A DNA stretch of 64,000 nt from Scolanthus callimorphus (Eukaryota > Cnidaria > Anthozoa > Actiniaria > Edwardsiidae): contig CM066912.1 in assembly GCA_033964015.1 (NCBI GenBank), forward strand, positions 12,187,399 through 12,251,398, read 5' to 3'. The notes under the pieces are model-generated. The model worked only from the letters and a program-made list of their open reading frames with translations. It made no database searches and was not told the DNA's origin. Shown here one piece after another: positions 1 through 10,258 of the stretch. The translations under genes and the position numbers were made by a program. Within the stretch, counting starts at the first letter, position 1, and the number at the start of each line of letters is the position of its first letter.

Positions 1-381
1 TGTTCGTCATAACTATCGAGTGCATACATTTTTTCTTACGTCCAGGTTTCCTTCGCAAAGTTCTCCTATTAACCCAGAATGTAAATAGCCGAGCCTATAT
101 TACTTCTGTATATTATAGACATCAGCGTTTACCTTATATTCCATTATCACCCGAGTAGGAAGTTGTCGCAATCATTGGTCTCCGAGAGGAAACTTTGAAC
201 TGGTTTTAAAAGCTTGCAGAGCATATTGTTATTCGTTTTTAAAATGTTCGCCCTTTCCTTCTTGCTTTTGTTTGGAAGTACCACTTTTGTCTACGGCCCT
301 CGGTTGGCTTTTCCTTTCCTTTTACGTGACATTGTAGCAGTTGTAGCCATCGACGGCCATAAGACTTGTTCAAAATACAAG

Positions 382-416
382 AACGGACTGATCATTGTCA
401 CAATGATCAGTCCGTT
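382..416. repeat. Perfect 17-bp inverted repeat with 1-base loop
   Basis: The arm AACGGACTGATCATTGT at 382-398 is followed by one C and then its exact reverse complement at 400-416. I see no coding or mobile context that explains it. It could form a cruciform or be the scar of a small inverted duplication. Confidence 0.85.
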
Positions 417-429
417 GCAAGAACAATAG

Positions 430-1598
430 AGCACAGCACCCATGGTGTTGATGTTTATGAGTGGTCACGTGTAAGGTCTTGACCTATTATCCCGCGTTTT
501 GATTGGTCATTAAATTTGCTTTCCTTTTATGATTGGATAATTTGAAATTTAACTTTGAGTTAGTTTCAGCGCAGCATCCGCTAAACGGAAATAGAAATAT
601 CCGCTAAACGGAAATAGATTCGCTTTGCTTTGCAAAGGAAGAGTCTTCGGAAGAGAAGTCTGCGCTGCTTTATGTACGGTTACAATCACCAGCCAAAGGC
701 TGCTCCGGAAAATAACCGCTGGTACTACAAAATTTAAAATAATCAAGTTTGAAACGAGGAGTATGAAAGGTAAGCTTCAATGTATTTACAAATATCAAGC
801 ACAGAAAATGTTCACTGGCTTTCTGCCCTTGCTATACAGGTAGAGCAGAAGTAATAATGAGGAGAGTACGCAGCAGTATTAGGGAGAAATGACTGCTGTT
901 ATTGTTATGGAAAGTTCTTAGTTTCCCTCACTCCTTAATAGCTAGTATTAGATGCTCGGTGCAAAAGCAATGCGACAGGCAGCTATTTACTATCAGTTTC
1001 AACGGAATAAAAGACAAAGGGTAATAGTGTTACACGCAATAGAAAACAAACCGCTACTGAACAATTACAGATGCGCGATTATAATAAGTTTAAGACATCA
1101 CGGCGTAGTTCAGTTTTTGCCCGAGTTTTTGGCTCTGTTATTATAATAGTTAATACAATTTATGCTCTTGGCTTACATGTTATGTATCATTCTCAGGGCT
1201 CATTATAACTCTCTTCACCAGCTCAAGCCAAAATCAGCCTGACTCGACAACGAACCACGAACATATTTCTTACCGCGAAAATCTACTATTTGTTTATATT
1301 TTGCGATTATCTAAACATATGAACGTCTTGATTGCATCGATAATCATCAGCGAAGAATTACGTTATAAAATATATTTTCTACTCTCTGACTCTGAACGCA
1401 CATAATTCTTGACAATTCATTTTCTGCTTTAGGTATCTACCAAAGCTCGTTGGATGTCCAGGAGAAGACAGTTATGACTAGCGGTTTCAATTGAAAGTAA
1501 AACGCTGCGAACGCGATTTTACAATCTTCATGCCATTGGTATACACTTGTTTTTAAACACTTTATAAGCAGCTGCATCGAAATGCTAAATTCTCTTTA
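430..1598. other. No gene seen; AT-rich spacer
   Basis: I find no convincing exon on either strand. There is a short direct duplication of the motif ATCCGCTAAACGGAAATAG near 570-617. Otherwise the sequence looks unique and non-coding. Confidence 0.5.
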
Positions 1599-1945
1599 TC
1601 CGACGATGGTCGGTGGAAATTTCCACCTTACTTTTTCGGGGTCTGGCAAAATCAAGACTTTTAGCATTAGATTTGTCCGACGATGGCCGGTGGAAATTTC
1701 CAGCTTACTTTTCGGGGTCTGGCAAAATCAAGACTTTTAGCATTAGATTTGTCCGACGATGGTCGGTGGAAATTTCCACCTTACTTTTCAGGGTCTGGCA
1801 AAATCAAGACTTTTAGCATTAGATTTGTCCGACGATGGTCGGTGGAAATTTCCACCTTACTTTCGGGGTCTGGCAGTTTAGCATTAGATTTGTCCGACGA
1901 TGGTCGGTGGAAATTTCCACCTTACTTTTTCGCGGTCTTGCAAGC
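1599..1945. repeat. Tandem array, 76-77 bp unit, about 4.5 copies
   Basis: Units begin with TCCGACGATGG at 1599, 1676, 1752, 1828 and 1893. The fourth unit is 11 bases shorter. Each unit carries the perfect 16-bp palindrome GGTGGAAATTTCCACC and the word TTTAGCATTAGATTT. The open frames of 60-90 codons here simply read through the repeat and should not be taken as genes. Confidence 0.92.
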
Positions 1946-2508
1946 ATGTGCCCAGCGCTGATAAATTTCAAACATGTTAAATTTTCTTTGGTAGTGATGA
2001 TACTCGTTTTATGTTTTTTCTAACCAGAATCAGGACTTTTGGAAGGAAAAGAACATTAGCCTTTACTTTTTGTCCAAACATTCTCTACTTCAGAATATCG
2101 AACATTAAAAAATTACGTGTTAGTCCTCAATTATATAGGTTAGGTTATATTATTCATGCGCACAACTGCGCTCCGCAAATGACGAAGTTATTAATATTGA
2201 TGTGCGCGAAGCGCGGCCCAACGGACGAATTTCTATGCTTGTAACGTCGAAAACTCACGCTTACCTAAGAGGTCTTCTTTCAAACATATAGTGACATGCC
2301 CTCCAGGCCTATCATTTACAGGGAAATTTTGGGAGAGTTTGATTTTCCTCGTCAAGATAACTTGTTCTTGTCAAAAGTAGTGTCCTCATTGCTCAAAGAG
2401 TATATTAGATGTCATTGTTTATGCGCGCAAAGCGCGTCGAAACGTTTATGGAGAAGTTGCTGAAATAACCACTATCGCTATTTGTTTTACCCTGTTCAAA
2501 TGCTGCTG

Positions 2509-2627
2509 AAAAAAATTATGACCCTCCCCCAAACAGGAGTGAAAAAAATTTGGACCCTCCCTTTAGACACGCGAACTAAATTAGGACCCTCCCCACAAAA
2601 ATAGGATCCCCCCCCCCCCCCCCCCCC
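2509..2627. repeat. Degenerate C-rich repeat ending in a 20-base C run
   Basis: The word GACCCTCCC (or close variants) recurs three times before an uninterrupted C run at 2608-2627. The same style of C/G-rich ends plus homopolymer occurs in the short transposons at 31927 and 42540, so this may be a decayed relative. Confidence 0.5.
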
Positions 2628-3267
2628 GCTAAACAATGACACGTCCCAGACAGTTCTGACGATGTTGCATGCGCAACACGCAAGGATGAGAATCAGTGAG
2701 TGAGGGTCAATGCTGAAGCAAATTTGGTCCAAGAATGTTAAATTTCAAATATAGCTTGAACAAGAAAATGCTAGAGAACTTCGCTAAAAAAATGGGTCAT
2801 GTAGAAGCTAACGGAAGACCCAACTCTATAGGATTGATGCACCTCAGTGAAAAGAATGGAAACATAAGAATAAAACACGAAAAGAACAAGGTGCATCAAG
2901 CCAATAGCGTTTGATCTTACGAGCAGCTGCTACATACATAACTGAAAAATAATTATTCCACTCCAGTCAGCAATTTGGAGAATTACGAGGTTGTATGGAA
3001 TCTTAGCTACTGAATCACGAATCCCTCTATAGAAGCCACCAATTTCTTATCACCTGCAGAAGTCTGGAAATACCATCTACAAACAAATTGTTGTACTTGA
3101 TTTACCAAAATGGATTCGAAAATATTGCATTGGCAGTCCATGTGGCAAGGCTGATAGAATGGCGGGTAACTGAGGCTCTTTTGATTGAACCGTTCACCAT
3201 GTCACAACAGTGATCTTACGCTCCGGCACATCGGATAGTAACACAACGTCTCCAGTTAATTACTTAC

Positions 3268-3371
3268 GGTAGGAAGAGATGTGTTAATATGGTGAGCACG
3301 CAGCCAAGCATTGAAAGCCCAAGACCAATAAAGGTGATGTACGTCAGGTACTTGTCATGCACAGTGGGTGG
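3268..3371 (-). CDS. Adhesion GPCR exon f (first transmembrane helix)
   Basis: A 104-base exon after a long T tract plus CAG and before GTAAGT. It encodes a short linker (PPTVHDK) and a hydrophobic stretch of about 25 residues, LTYITFIGLGLSMLG...LTILTHLFLP. This matches helix 1 of class B2 receptors in position and style. It ends in phase 2; I did not find the next exon in 1-3267. Confidence 0.82.
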
Positions 3372-6223
3372 CTGAAAAAAAAAAGACAAAAACATTTTCA
3401 CGTAGTCAGCTTGAAGGTGGTATGTTGTTATGGCGAAAACAGGGGAGAAAATATGGGTTACAAAAATCCAGGATGGCAGCAGCGATCACTACCGCGTACA
3501 TGCATACCCAAAAATGCGGCAGCAAGCAGGCCAAGACACCGTCCACACGTATCCGGATATTTTCGAAAACGGATGTTTCCTTTGTTCGTTCGCACCTCCC
3601 GTGCACACGTCTGCGGCCACAAAAACGGAGGATTTCTGATTGCTCTCCAGACTGTAGATTTTTAAAATCGAATACTTATTGTCAAACAATTACGGTGACG
3701 TATTCCCTGCTAGCAGAGGCCTCTTTTTTCTACATTTTGCTGGCTGAGGGTGGCGAGGAAAATAAATATCTGCCCTGGGTCGAAACCCGCTTTGTTTTGC
3801 GGTTTGCTGATCGTTTCTTAAAAGCCCACTATATGCGCGCACATATTCACAGACGTTTTCCGCTGATATTATTTTAACCTCACAACGGAAGACGTCTGTA
3901 GATATACGTGCGCATATGGTGGACTCAAGAAACGGCAAACAAACCGTCCAAGGTTGTGGACTGCGGCAAAACAAAGCGAGTTTCGACCCATGGCAAAGGT
4001 CTCTTTTCCTTGCTATCCTCAGCCAGGGAAATGCAGAGAAAAGAGGGCTGCTAGCAGGGAAGCTGACGTAATTCTACTTGTTTTATCCCATGACGCACCG
4101 CGGGCTACAAAAGACTGAAATATTGAACCTATTTTCTGAAATAGGTGTATGCTAGCCATTTCCTGATTCATAGACTCGATAACGACTGATGGACCATCGA
4201 CGCTATGCAACAGACCACAGTAAGAATTATAGCTACACGTTTTACCTACCCGAGCTCGAAGCCGTGTCAAAATGGCAAAGCTCGTCAGATGAGTGCAATA
4301 GCAAGTAATCTCCGTGCCATTTCGCTTCCCCACCCTACATCCGTCAGACGACCACGACCCGTGAGGAGAGGTGTCATCACTGGAAAGGAGTAATAGGACT
4401 TATAATTATTTTTAAAGTTTATTTTTAAGGTTTAGCATAGTCTTCTTGTCCCCATGATCATTCAATAACCTTTCAACTGCCACGTGCTAGTGAAGTAACT
4501 ACTTGGAGTATTTTGGTGTGTTATTGAGCAGATATAATTGGATTGCGAATAGGTATGTTTGATTTCTTCCCTGCCTGGACAGTTTTCAGACTATTTTAAT
4601 AGTAAAAATATTACGTTAAAATCGCCGTCAATTGCCGCAAAAATCAGAAAAATCGCACCTCATACAAGTTAGAACCACAGCCGTGTGAATGCGCTATCGA
4701 AAATGTCAAAAGGAACCAAGAAAATGCTAAATAGCGACCGTTTGACACGACCTGATTACATATCATCAGCATTAGGGACCTAGAGTTCACTACGACAACT
4801 CCAATAACGTGTTCCAATATCCTTTTATCAAACCTTTTGTTAAAGTCCCAGAAGGAGCAATCTTCTGTAGATTCAGCTTCGGGCTAGAACAAATAATAAT
4901 TGGCAGTTTTATTAGTCAAGGAACACCAAACAAGCCCACACCACAGTTTAGCTCCTGAGATCATACCTAACACAAGCAAAACAACTTGGGAAACATGTTA
5001 ATAAGGTACGATGGGAAAAAGATGGAGCAACGTGGCCACGTGATGTGACGTCATCAATTCATATAAATCGGGAATTGGGATTAGCTCTTATGCAAACAAC
5101 AAAGCTGTGTGTTACTAACCACACCTTAATCAAAAAACAAACATGCAATAAAACTGGATAGAGCATTCAAGATGACAAGAGAGAGCAAACAAGTGGCATT
5201 GTATCACTAGGTGATCAGCGACGTCATTAGCTAGAGAACAGGTTAATACAATCGAGCTTGATGCCCTCTATTTTAGGCATTGACTAGTTTATATAACTAC
5301 CTTTGATGTTGTGAAAACCAGTTCTACTGGCTTCTTGAATGCCGAAGTGCTCTTTGGATTCAGCTCTACATTCATGACACGACTGCTGACATTAATGCCC
5401 CTGCATTTTTTAAAGAAAAAAGAAGAAAACGCGAAGTGAGAAATATAAGGCGCAGTTAACCAGCATGTTTCCGCGGATTGGAACAGGTGATGAACATTTA
5501 AGCAACACGATTCATTTAAAAGAACATATACCAGCATAACCAGCTGTTACTTTTATAAAGGCCGGTACTTTTATAAACTAAGCTTTTTAATCTAGCTTAA
5601 AGTACCAAGCCAAGCCTAACCCAGCCCTAATAAATGCAACCTAGCGAAACCTTGCCGAACAAGGGTTCAAACAAGAAAGAACGCATGCATCACCTTTATA
5701 TGACTCCTACAAATAAGTTTTTTTATCATACCTCTCGTGAGTCATGTACTGTAATGGGGCATACGTTACCCATACTACACCACCAATACCTAAAAAAGGG
5801 AGAGAAATATGAGCCAGACAATGGTTGTCGCCATTTGAGGGCCTTCACTGATTGGCTGTTTTTGAACGTCGGGGCATGCGCAGAAAGTTATGTATCTCAT
5901 CGGCTCTGTATCAAATCTCGTGCATGCGTCAATGGCAAGGGACTCTCCTGCTAGGGGACGAGCCGGGGACCTCCTAGGTATGTGAATGTGTATCGCATTA
6001 AATCAATCTAACCCCGAGGTGAAATCTAGGTTTCGTCCCTGGATTTCCTTGTTTTTTTCTTCTTCTGAAAACGTGTAATAATTACCTTCTCTGCTCTTGC
6101 CGAATGCCTCTGAGGGAACAGTTACCTCCCCATATGAAAGCGGGTCGTCGTTTTCAACAGCCACAATATCGTTCAGCCTGAGGCTCGTGACTCTTGATAA
6201 ATTGACCGACACAACGGCAATTC
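3268..6223 (-). CDS. Adhesion GPCR, partial (GAIN domain, GPS, first TM helix); six exons
   Basis: The exons on the minus strand are 6223-6086, 5789-5732, 5400-5301, 4883-4834, 4379-4250 and 3371-3268. All have AG/GT boundaries, and the reading phases agree at all five junctions. The product covers the last part of a GAIN domain, with strands such as RVMNVEL and PVELVFTTSK. It continues through the typical CSFWDFN segment into a GPS motif with paired Cys and Trp (WSSDGC, TCYCTHLTSFAIL). It then enters the first hydrophobic helix (YITFIGLGL...LTILTHLF). In this family the GAIN domain cleaves itself at HL/T, and the intact HLT tripeptide here predicts cleavage. N-terminal exons should lie above 6223 and TM2-TM7 below 3268, but I could not identify them. 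Family assignment is strong; the subfamily and ligand are unknown. The intron at 3372-4249 carries a fold-back transposon. Confidence 0.88.
3704..4060. mobile_element. Fold-back transposon (MITE) in adhesion-GPCR intron
   Basis: The ends TCCCTGCTAGCAG... and ...CTGCTAGCAGGGA are inverted copies. The similarity continues inward for roughly 150 bases per arm, including the words GGCTGAGG and GAAACCCGCTTTG. It has no transposase and lies in the intron between the GPS and TM1 exons. A 169-codon open frame that crosses it is spurious. Confidence 0.82.
4250..4379 (-). CDS. Adhesion GPCR exon e (GPS cleavage site)
   Basis: A 130-base exon after CTCCTTTCCAG and before GTAGGT. It encodes GSWSSDGCRVGKRNGTEI and then TCYCTHLTSFAIL. 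The two Cys pairs and the HLT tripeptide of the GPS autoproteolysis site are all present, so the receptor is probably cleaved into two non-covalently held fragments. Confidence 0.88.
4834..4883 (-). CDS. Adhesion GPCR exon d (CSFWDFN segment)
   Basis: A 50-base exon encoding PEAESTEDCSFWDFNK. The C-x-FWDF signature is the first conserved cysteine block of the GPS region. The donor GTTTGA is non-ideal at +3, but the phase (2) matches the next exon and makes the junction codon AGT. Confidence 0.8.
5301..5400 (-). CDS. Adhesion GPCR exon c (GAIN)
   Basis: A 100-base exon between ATGCAG and GTAGTT. It encodes GINVSSRVMNVEL...KKPVELVFTTSK. The PV(E/T)(L/I)xF strand is characteristic of the segment shortly before the GPS. 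It ends in phase 0, matching the next exon. Confidence 0.8.
5732..5789 (-). CDS. Adhesion GPCR exon b (GAIN)
   Basis: A 58-base exon preceded by a strong pyrimidine tract (CTCCCTTTTTTAG) and followed by GTATGA. It encodes GIGGVVWVTYAPLQYM in phase 1 in, phase 2 out. It was too short to show as an open frame and was found from splice signals. Confidence 0.72.
6086..6223 (-). CDS. Adhesion GPCR exon a (GAIN, N-side)
   Basis: This 138-base exon starts in phase 1 after TTTGTTCAG and ends in phase 1 before GTAATT. It encodes IAVVSVNLSRV...LSYGEVTVPSEAF, which resembles GAIN beta-strands preceding the exposed valine-rich loop. It splices in frame to 5789-5732. Confidence 0.75.
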
Positions 6224-6327
6224 CTGAACAAATACAATACAGCTCAGTACTGTGCTATAATAGGGACACTTCAATGACACCAAATGAAAACTAGTGGAAC
6301 TCATCTAGTTTATACTATTATAATCGT

Positions 6328-6937
6328 TTCTGATTGGCAAAATTAGACTGTCCGAGAGCAACACTGAAATGGCCTCCCTGACCTCAGCTTTTGTGCCTTT
6401 AGTCACGTATATCACGAGGATGTGCTTTTCAAAAAAGCAAAACATAGATTAATCTATCTTTCGAAAGCTCTAGAATCTAAGAAAACCTTTTACTAGACAA
6501 ATAAAGTGTAGAAACTAAACAATTGCCCACCCGTTTCGAAATAACTGAATACGAGATAGTTTCGTGGAAAAGAAAACCACAGAAGCCTTCGAAAAAACAC
6601 AGTTGTGCCGCTCAAAAATTATAAAAGCACAAAACTCAAACGAAATCCCTGCATAAAGTGATTGTTTAATGTGCTTTTAATATGTCTGTAATAAAGAACG
6701 ACTAAATGGAGTCCAATAATAACTCAAAAATCTATACTTTGCGTACGACAACAAACACAACATTTTACAATAGAGCTAGCGCCCGTTCGCCGGTCTTTTC
6801 AGCCAATCAGCGTACAGCACTGTTTACAATTTCGATCCTTCAAGAACTATTGTGTTTACTGAAGAAAATGAAATGTTTGAAAATGCATACCAAATAGGGC
6901 AAAATTGTGAAATGTTTTGCAAATTTGAGACATTTAC
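6328..6937. repeat. Interspersed repeat, copy A
   Basis: About 600 bases are shared, in the same orientation, with 31911-32690. Shared words include CTGTCCGAGAGCAACACT, GCCCGTTCGCCGGTC and GAAATGTTTTGCAAATTTG. This copy lacks the 161-base transposon present in copy B and so shows the empty site. Confidence 0.85.
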
Positions 6938-6960
6938 CCTACAAAAAAAATAAAAAGAAA

Positions 6961-7033
6961 TCATCCGTAGTCTAATGGATATGACGTCGGCCTCCTATGC
7001 CGAAGGTTGCGGGTTCAAATCCCGTTGGAGGTG
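6961..7033 (+). tRNA. tRNA-Arg (anticodon CCT), possibly degenerate
   Basis: 73 bases fold as a cloverleaf. The D arm is GTC/GAC. The anticodon stem is TCGGC/GCCGA around loop CTCCTAT (anticodon CCT), and the T arm is GCGGG/CCCGT with loop TTCAAAT. A-box and B-box (GGTTCAAATCC) are good, and T runs follow at about 7040-7070. The acceptor stem TCATCCG/TGGAGGT has two mismatches (positions 1:72 and 3:70), so this may be a decayed copy. No intron. Confidence 0.65.
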
Positions 7034-9242
7034 CGATTTCACGATTTTTGTTTTTGCTTTTTTTTTTCAATAGAACGTTTTGACTTCAGAGAGTTGAACG
7101 CTAGATGATGCCATTTGAAATAGTGTCATGCTGATTTTTAATTAATTTTCTTTTGCCCATGAAACGAATGCCAACCAAACCCTCAACCTGGGCAAAACCT
7201 GAGACACCTGACACACACAAGCTTGCATGATTTCTAGAATGAAACGAGGTGACGGCAATGAATAGAGCTGGAATTACCGCCACAGTCAAGATCCTGAAAC
7301 AGTATCGTATCCATCAAGCTCTGAGGCCCAGTAGTCTTTTGTTGATATTCCAAAGACTTCTGCCTTAAATATCAGTAGGTCCTCTGTAAGCTGTTTTAAC
7401 CTACTTGAGGGTTGCTATGGAAACCACAAGTTTCAATTACCACAAAATGTTAGAACCTTTTCTGGGGTTGTGACTGCAACCCCCAGCAAGAAGTTAGGAT
7501 GCCCAGGGTAATAGTTATGAGCACAACGTTCACTGTCTTCTACCCTGCTGCCCTGCTTGAGGTTTCAAGAGAATTGGTGTCTGCTTCTCACCATAACTCC
7601 TAAGGGGAAGGAGACTCCTTCTGGGTTGTTTTTATCATGGGGAATACACGGTGTGTATTTGTGGGGAAGAAGTGCTCCCATTAATGTCATACATGTCACA
7701 CTTTGCCCCATGGACTAAAACAATGATCATTCAAAGTTGTGGCTATGGTAACCATAGGGTAGAGATTCAAATTACCTATCTCATGGGGGATTACCGGGAC
7801 CCCCTGAGGAGGACTGGGGGAGCATGACCCCCATGGCGAATTAGGCACCTCTCATGGGGGATGGCTAATGGCCCCCAGAGGAGGACTGGGGATTGTGGAC
7901 CCCATCTTAGTTGAGGGTTGAATACCCTCCCCTTCGCCTAAATGTATGTCCCCCTTCACCCAATGTTTGTCTCTTGTATTCCTAATGGGTTGGGAACATT
8001 AATTGGTTCGACTTCGATTTGAATTCGAGTGGCCAACTCGGATAATACGACTGTGGTACGACCAAGCGGCAAACGTCGCATTATACTCGCATCGAATTCA
8101 ATTCATAAATCATGCAAATTAGAAAATAATTGATTCAAATTTGATATACTGTGCAAACGTGAAAATAGCCTCTCCCCCATCTACAAAACCTGGACCCCCC
8201 GCCCCCCTTACAGAGCATGCGTTCTATGTTAACTTCCCTTCAAAAAGATAAAATGGCGCAGATAAAGATAAAGTGTCGCAAACTCTCTGAACCTGTTCTT
8301 GTTTCGTGCTCACTAAATATTTATGTTTGACTTGCGAAATACAGGTTTGCAAATAAATGCGGCGTATTCGAAAATGACGAGAACACAGACGGATGGATGG
8401 AACTGAAAGCACGGGAGAAAGTTGGATATTGCGAAAGTTGCTCTAAAGAAATGTGAACCCCGATCTAATGAAAGTCGCGCTGATTTACAGGCTGCTCAGA
8501 CGAGTAAAAGTAAAATAAAGAAAAATAAAGAATAAAGAAAATCTTTTTTTTAATCATAATATTTAAAAGCGTAGCTCCTTAGCGGCCGAAGGCCGCAGAG
8601 TGGAGCACCATAGTTATCGCAGGAAGAATATAATAGTTTAGGTATACGATCGACTTCATTTCAGCGGTATTCCTATACTGGTATCGCAGGCGCATCCGTG
8701 CGTGGGATCCTATACATATACCACGGCTTCAATTGGAGCCTCGCTTTTAGGCATTGCCCAAATCTATATTATCCTCGTTAAGACAGGTTCTTTTTCTGTA
8801 ATTTAGCATGCCAAAAAGGGTTCTCGGAAAGCGCTCGGAAAACTCCCGGAAAGCCGGATCTGGAGCTGTTCGGCTCGTTCCGTTTTCCTCGGTATCACTG
8901 CTAGCGCCTGTTGAGCAGGCTTCTGTAATTAGGTATGTTGTGCATTTTTACGCCTGTCCTTTGAGAAAGTCTAATAAACATAGGTCCAGTCTATATCGAT
9001 CTATGACTACGTTTATGGTAATACACACCTAAGGTTTTTCGTGAAAGAACAAGCGAAGAGTACCCGTCTTCACCATGTTTCATTTTTCTTGAGACACTAA
9101 GCCCAAAGTTCTCCATGAACTGAATTGCTTTAAACTCAGGTGCAAGCTACACAAAAGCAAAACAAAATTAAAACAGAGAAAAAACGATAACAAGGTAGTG
9201 AGCAAGATTGTTTCACATGTGTTATTATACACCTGTCTCAAT
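7034..9242. other. No supported exon; includes duplicated G-rich stretch
   Basis: I searched both strands for further adhesion-GPCR exons and found none that fit. A 71-base imperfect tandem duplication (CTCATGGGGGAT...GAGGAGGACTGGGG) spans 7780-7905. A GC-rich module GCGGCCGAAGGCCGC near 8582 recurs near 34381. Confidence 0.45.
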
Positions 9243-9244
9243 TA

Positions 9245-9540
9245 CAGTCAAAATACATGAAGCGTGCCCCTGTAGAGTCGAATATTCAATTCATTATTCC
9301 ATTATTGATTTCATTATTCAATCCAAAAATGCATTTTTAATTCAATATTAAAAATGTTAAATGGTCAAATTTTGATTTCTGAATAAGCAATTGCTCACCC
9401 AGAGGCAGAGTAGTTATTTAGATTACAAAATTTTCAATATTGAATTGAAAATTGCATTTTTGGATTGAATAATGAAATCAATAATGGAATAATGAATTGA
9501 ATCTTCAACACTAGGGGGCACGCTTCATGTCTTTTGACTG
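9245..9540. mobile_element. Mariner-like MITE with TA target duplication
   Basis: The ends CAGTCAAAA(T/G)ACATGAAG and their inverse at 9521-9540 are flanked by TA on both sides (9243-9244 and 9541-9542). The inverted arms extend about 95 bases, through CATTATTCCATTATTGATTT. The TA duplication and CAGT ends fit the Tc1/mariner superfamily; there is no internal transposase. Confidence 0.75.
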
Positions 9541-9666
9541 TAACGTTGCTCTTGTAACCATGTACCATGAAGCATGCTTCATAGTTGGAATTGATAAATT
9601 ACCTGAGATTGCTGCTGTTCGTCAAATTATATCTCAAAGTAGGAATCAAAATGGTATTGAAAGCGT

Positions 9667-9888
9667 TCAAAATGTAGCTTGGTTGTCCAATTCGTAGAAA
9701 CCAAAATAAAATGCGTCTTCGTTTATGATGCAAGGTTCAAGATTCATGGTATGGAGCGACGTTAATTTAAAAGGTGTAAATTGTGTATGCTTATAAAGCA
9801 CATTTGCATTAGCAGTGACGACTATAACAGCGACAACTACTATAACAATATTTGGGCCAATGGCCTGGCAGATCATAGTAACCCACAA
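9667..9888 (-). CDS. Small ORF with strong hydrophobic segment, status uncertain
   Basis: The frame encodes 73 residues starting MWVTMICQ, followed by the hydrophobic run NIVIVVVAVIVVTANA and a polar tail ending in NQATF. This could be a signal peptide, a single membrane segment, or chance. Read from 9864 downward after GATCTGCCAG it is in phase with exon 8 of the neighbouring VWA gene, so it could be an alternative last exon. However, that gene already has a stop and a poly(A) signal upstream of it. No conserved domain is recognised. Confidence 0.25.
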   Translation of the reverse strand: MWVTMICQAIGPNIVIVVVAVIVVTANANVLYKHTQFTPFKLTSLHTMNLEPCIINEDAFYFGFYELDNQATF

Positions 9889-9993
9889 TCATAGTTTATA
9901 TAAAAACATAAAAACGTGTCTCAAAAAGCCGTGATCAAATCTACATTTAAAAGACACGTGCGTTTCTACCAGGCATTGCGTACAGCACTAATT

Positions 9994-9999
9994 TTTATT
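9994..9999 (-). terminator. Poly(A) signal of the glycine-rich/VWA gene
   Basis: AATAAA on the minus strand, about 160 bases past the stop codon at 10157-10159 of the last exon. This is the expected position for the 3' end of that transcript. Confidence 0.6.
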
Positions 10000-10156
10000 A
10001 AAAAAAAACAACCAGGAAAAATAAACAACTTTAAGTAAGAGCGGGAGTGAGTCATTAGCCAGTGGAAAGGAACGAATACGATAGAAATAGGTCAATATCA
10101 AACCAACAACGACTCACAATGCGTGGCTACTGCCAGTGCAGAGGCTATACGTCTAT

Positions 10157-10258
10157 CTAAAGCCAATTCCTCGCGGTATCTCTGGAATCTAACATGTCGC
10201 AGAGACAACTGAAACACCCTTTTTGGTCAACGAATTCTCTGTACTTAGCTGGACCTTC
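10157..10258 (-). CDS. VWA gene exon 9 (last)
   Basis: 102 bases after GTGTCTCTAG, in phase 0 with exon 8. It encodes [14 protein letters not shown], then [10 protein letters not shown], and ends with a TAG stop. The three close cysteines could form disulfides or palmitoylation sites. A poly(A) signal follows at 9994-9999. Confidence 0.62.
   Translation of the reverse strand, partial: EGPAKYREFVDQKGCFSCLCDMLDSRDTARNWL

Noticed and set aside
214..429. 71-codon plus-strand frame with hydrophobic start (MFALSFLLLFG)
   Set aside because: It could be a small secreted peptide, but it has no donor, no domain, and ends inside the perfect inverted repeat at 382-416.
3368..3877. 169-codon plus-strand frame
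   Set aside because: It runs across an exon of the minus-strand GPCR, a repeat and a fold-back arm. It has no domain and is a chance frame.
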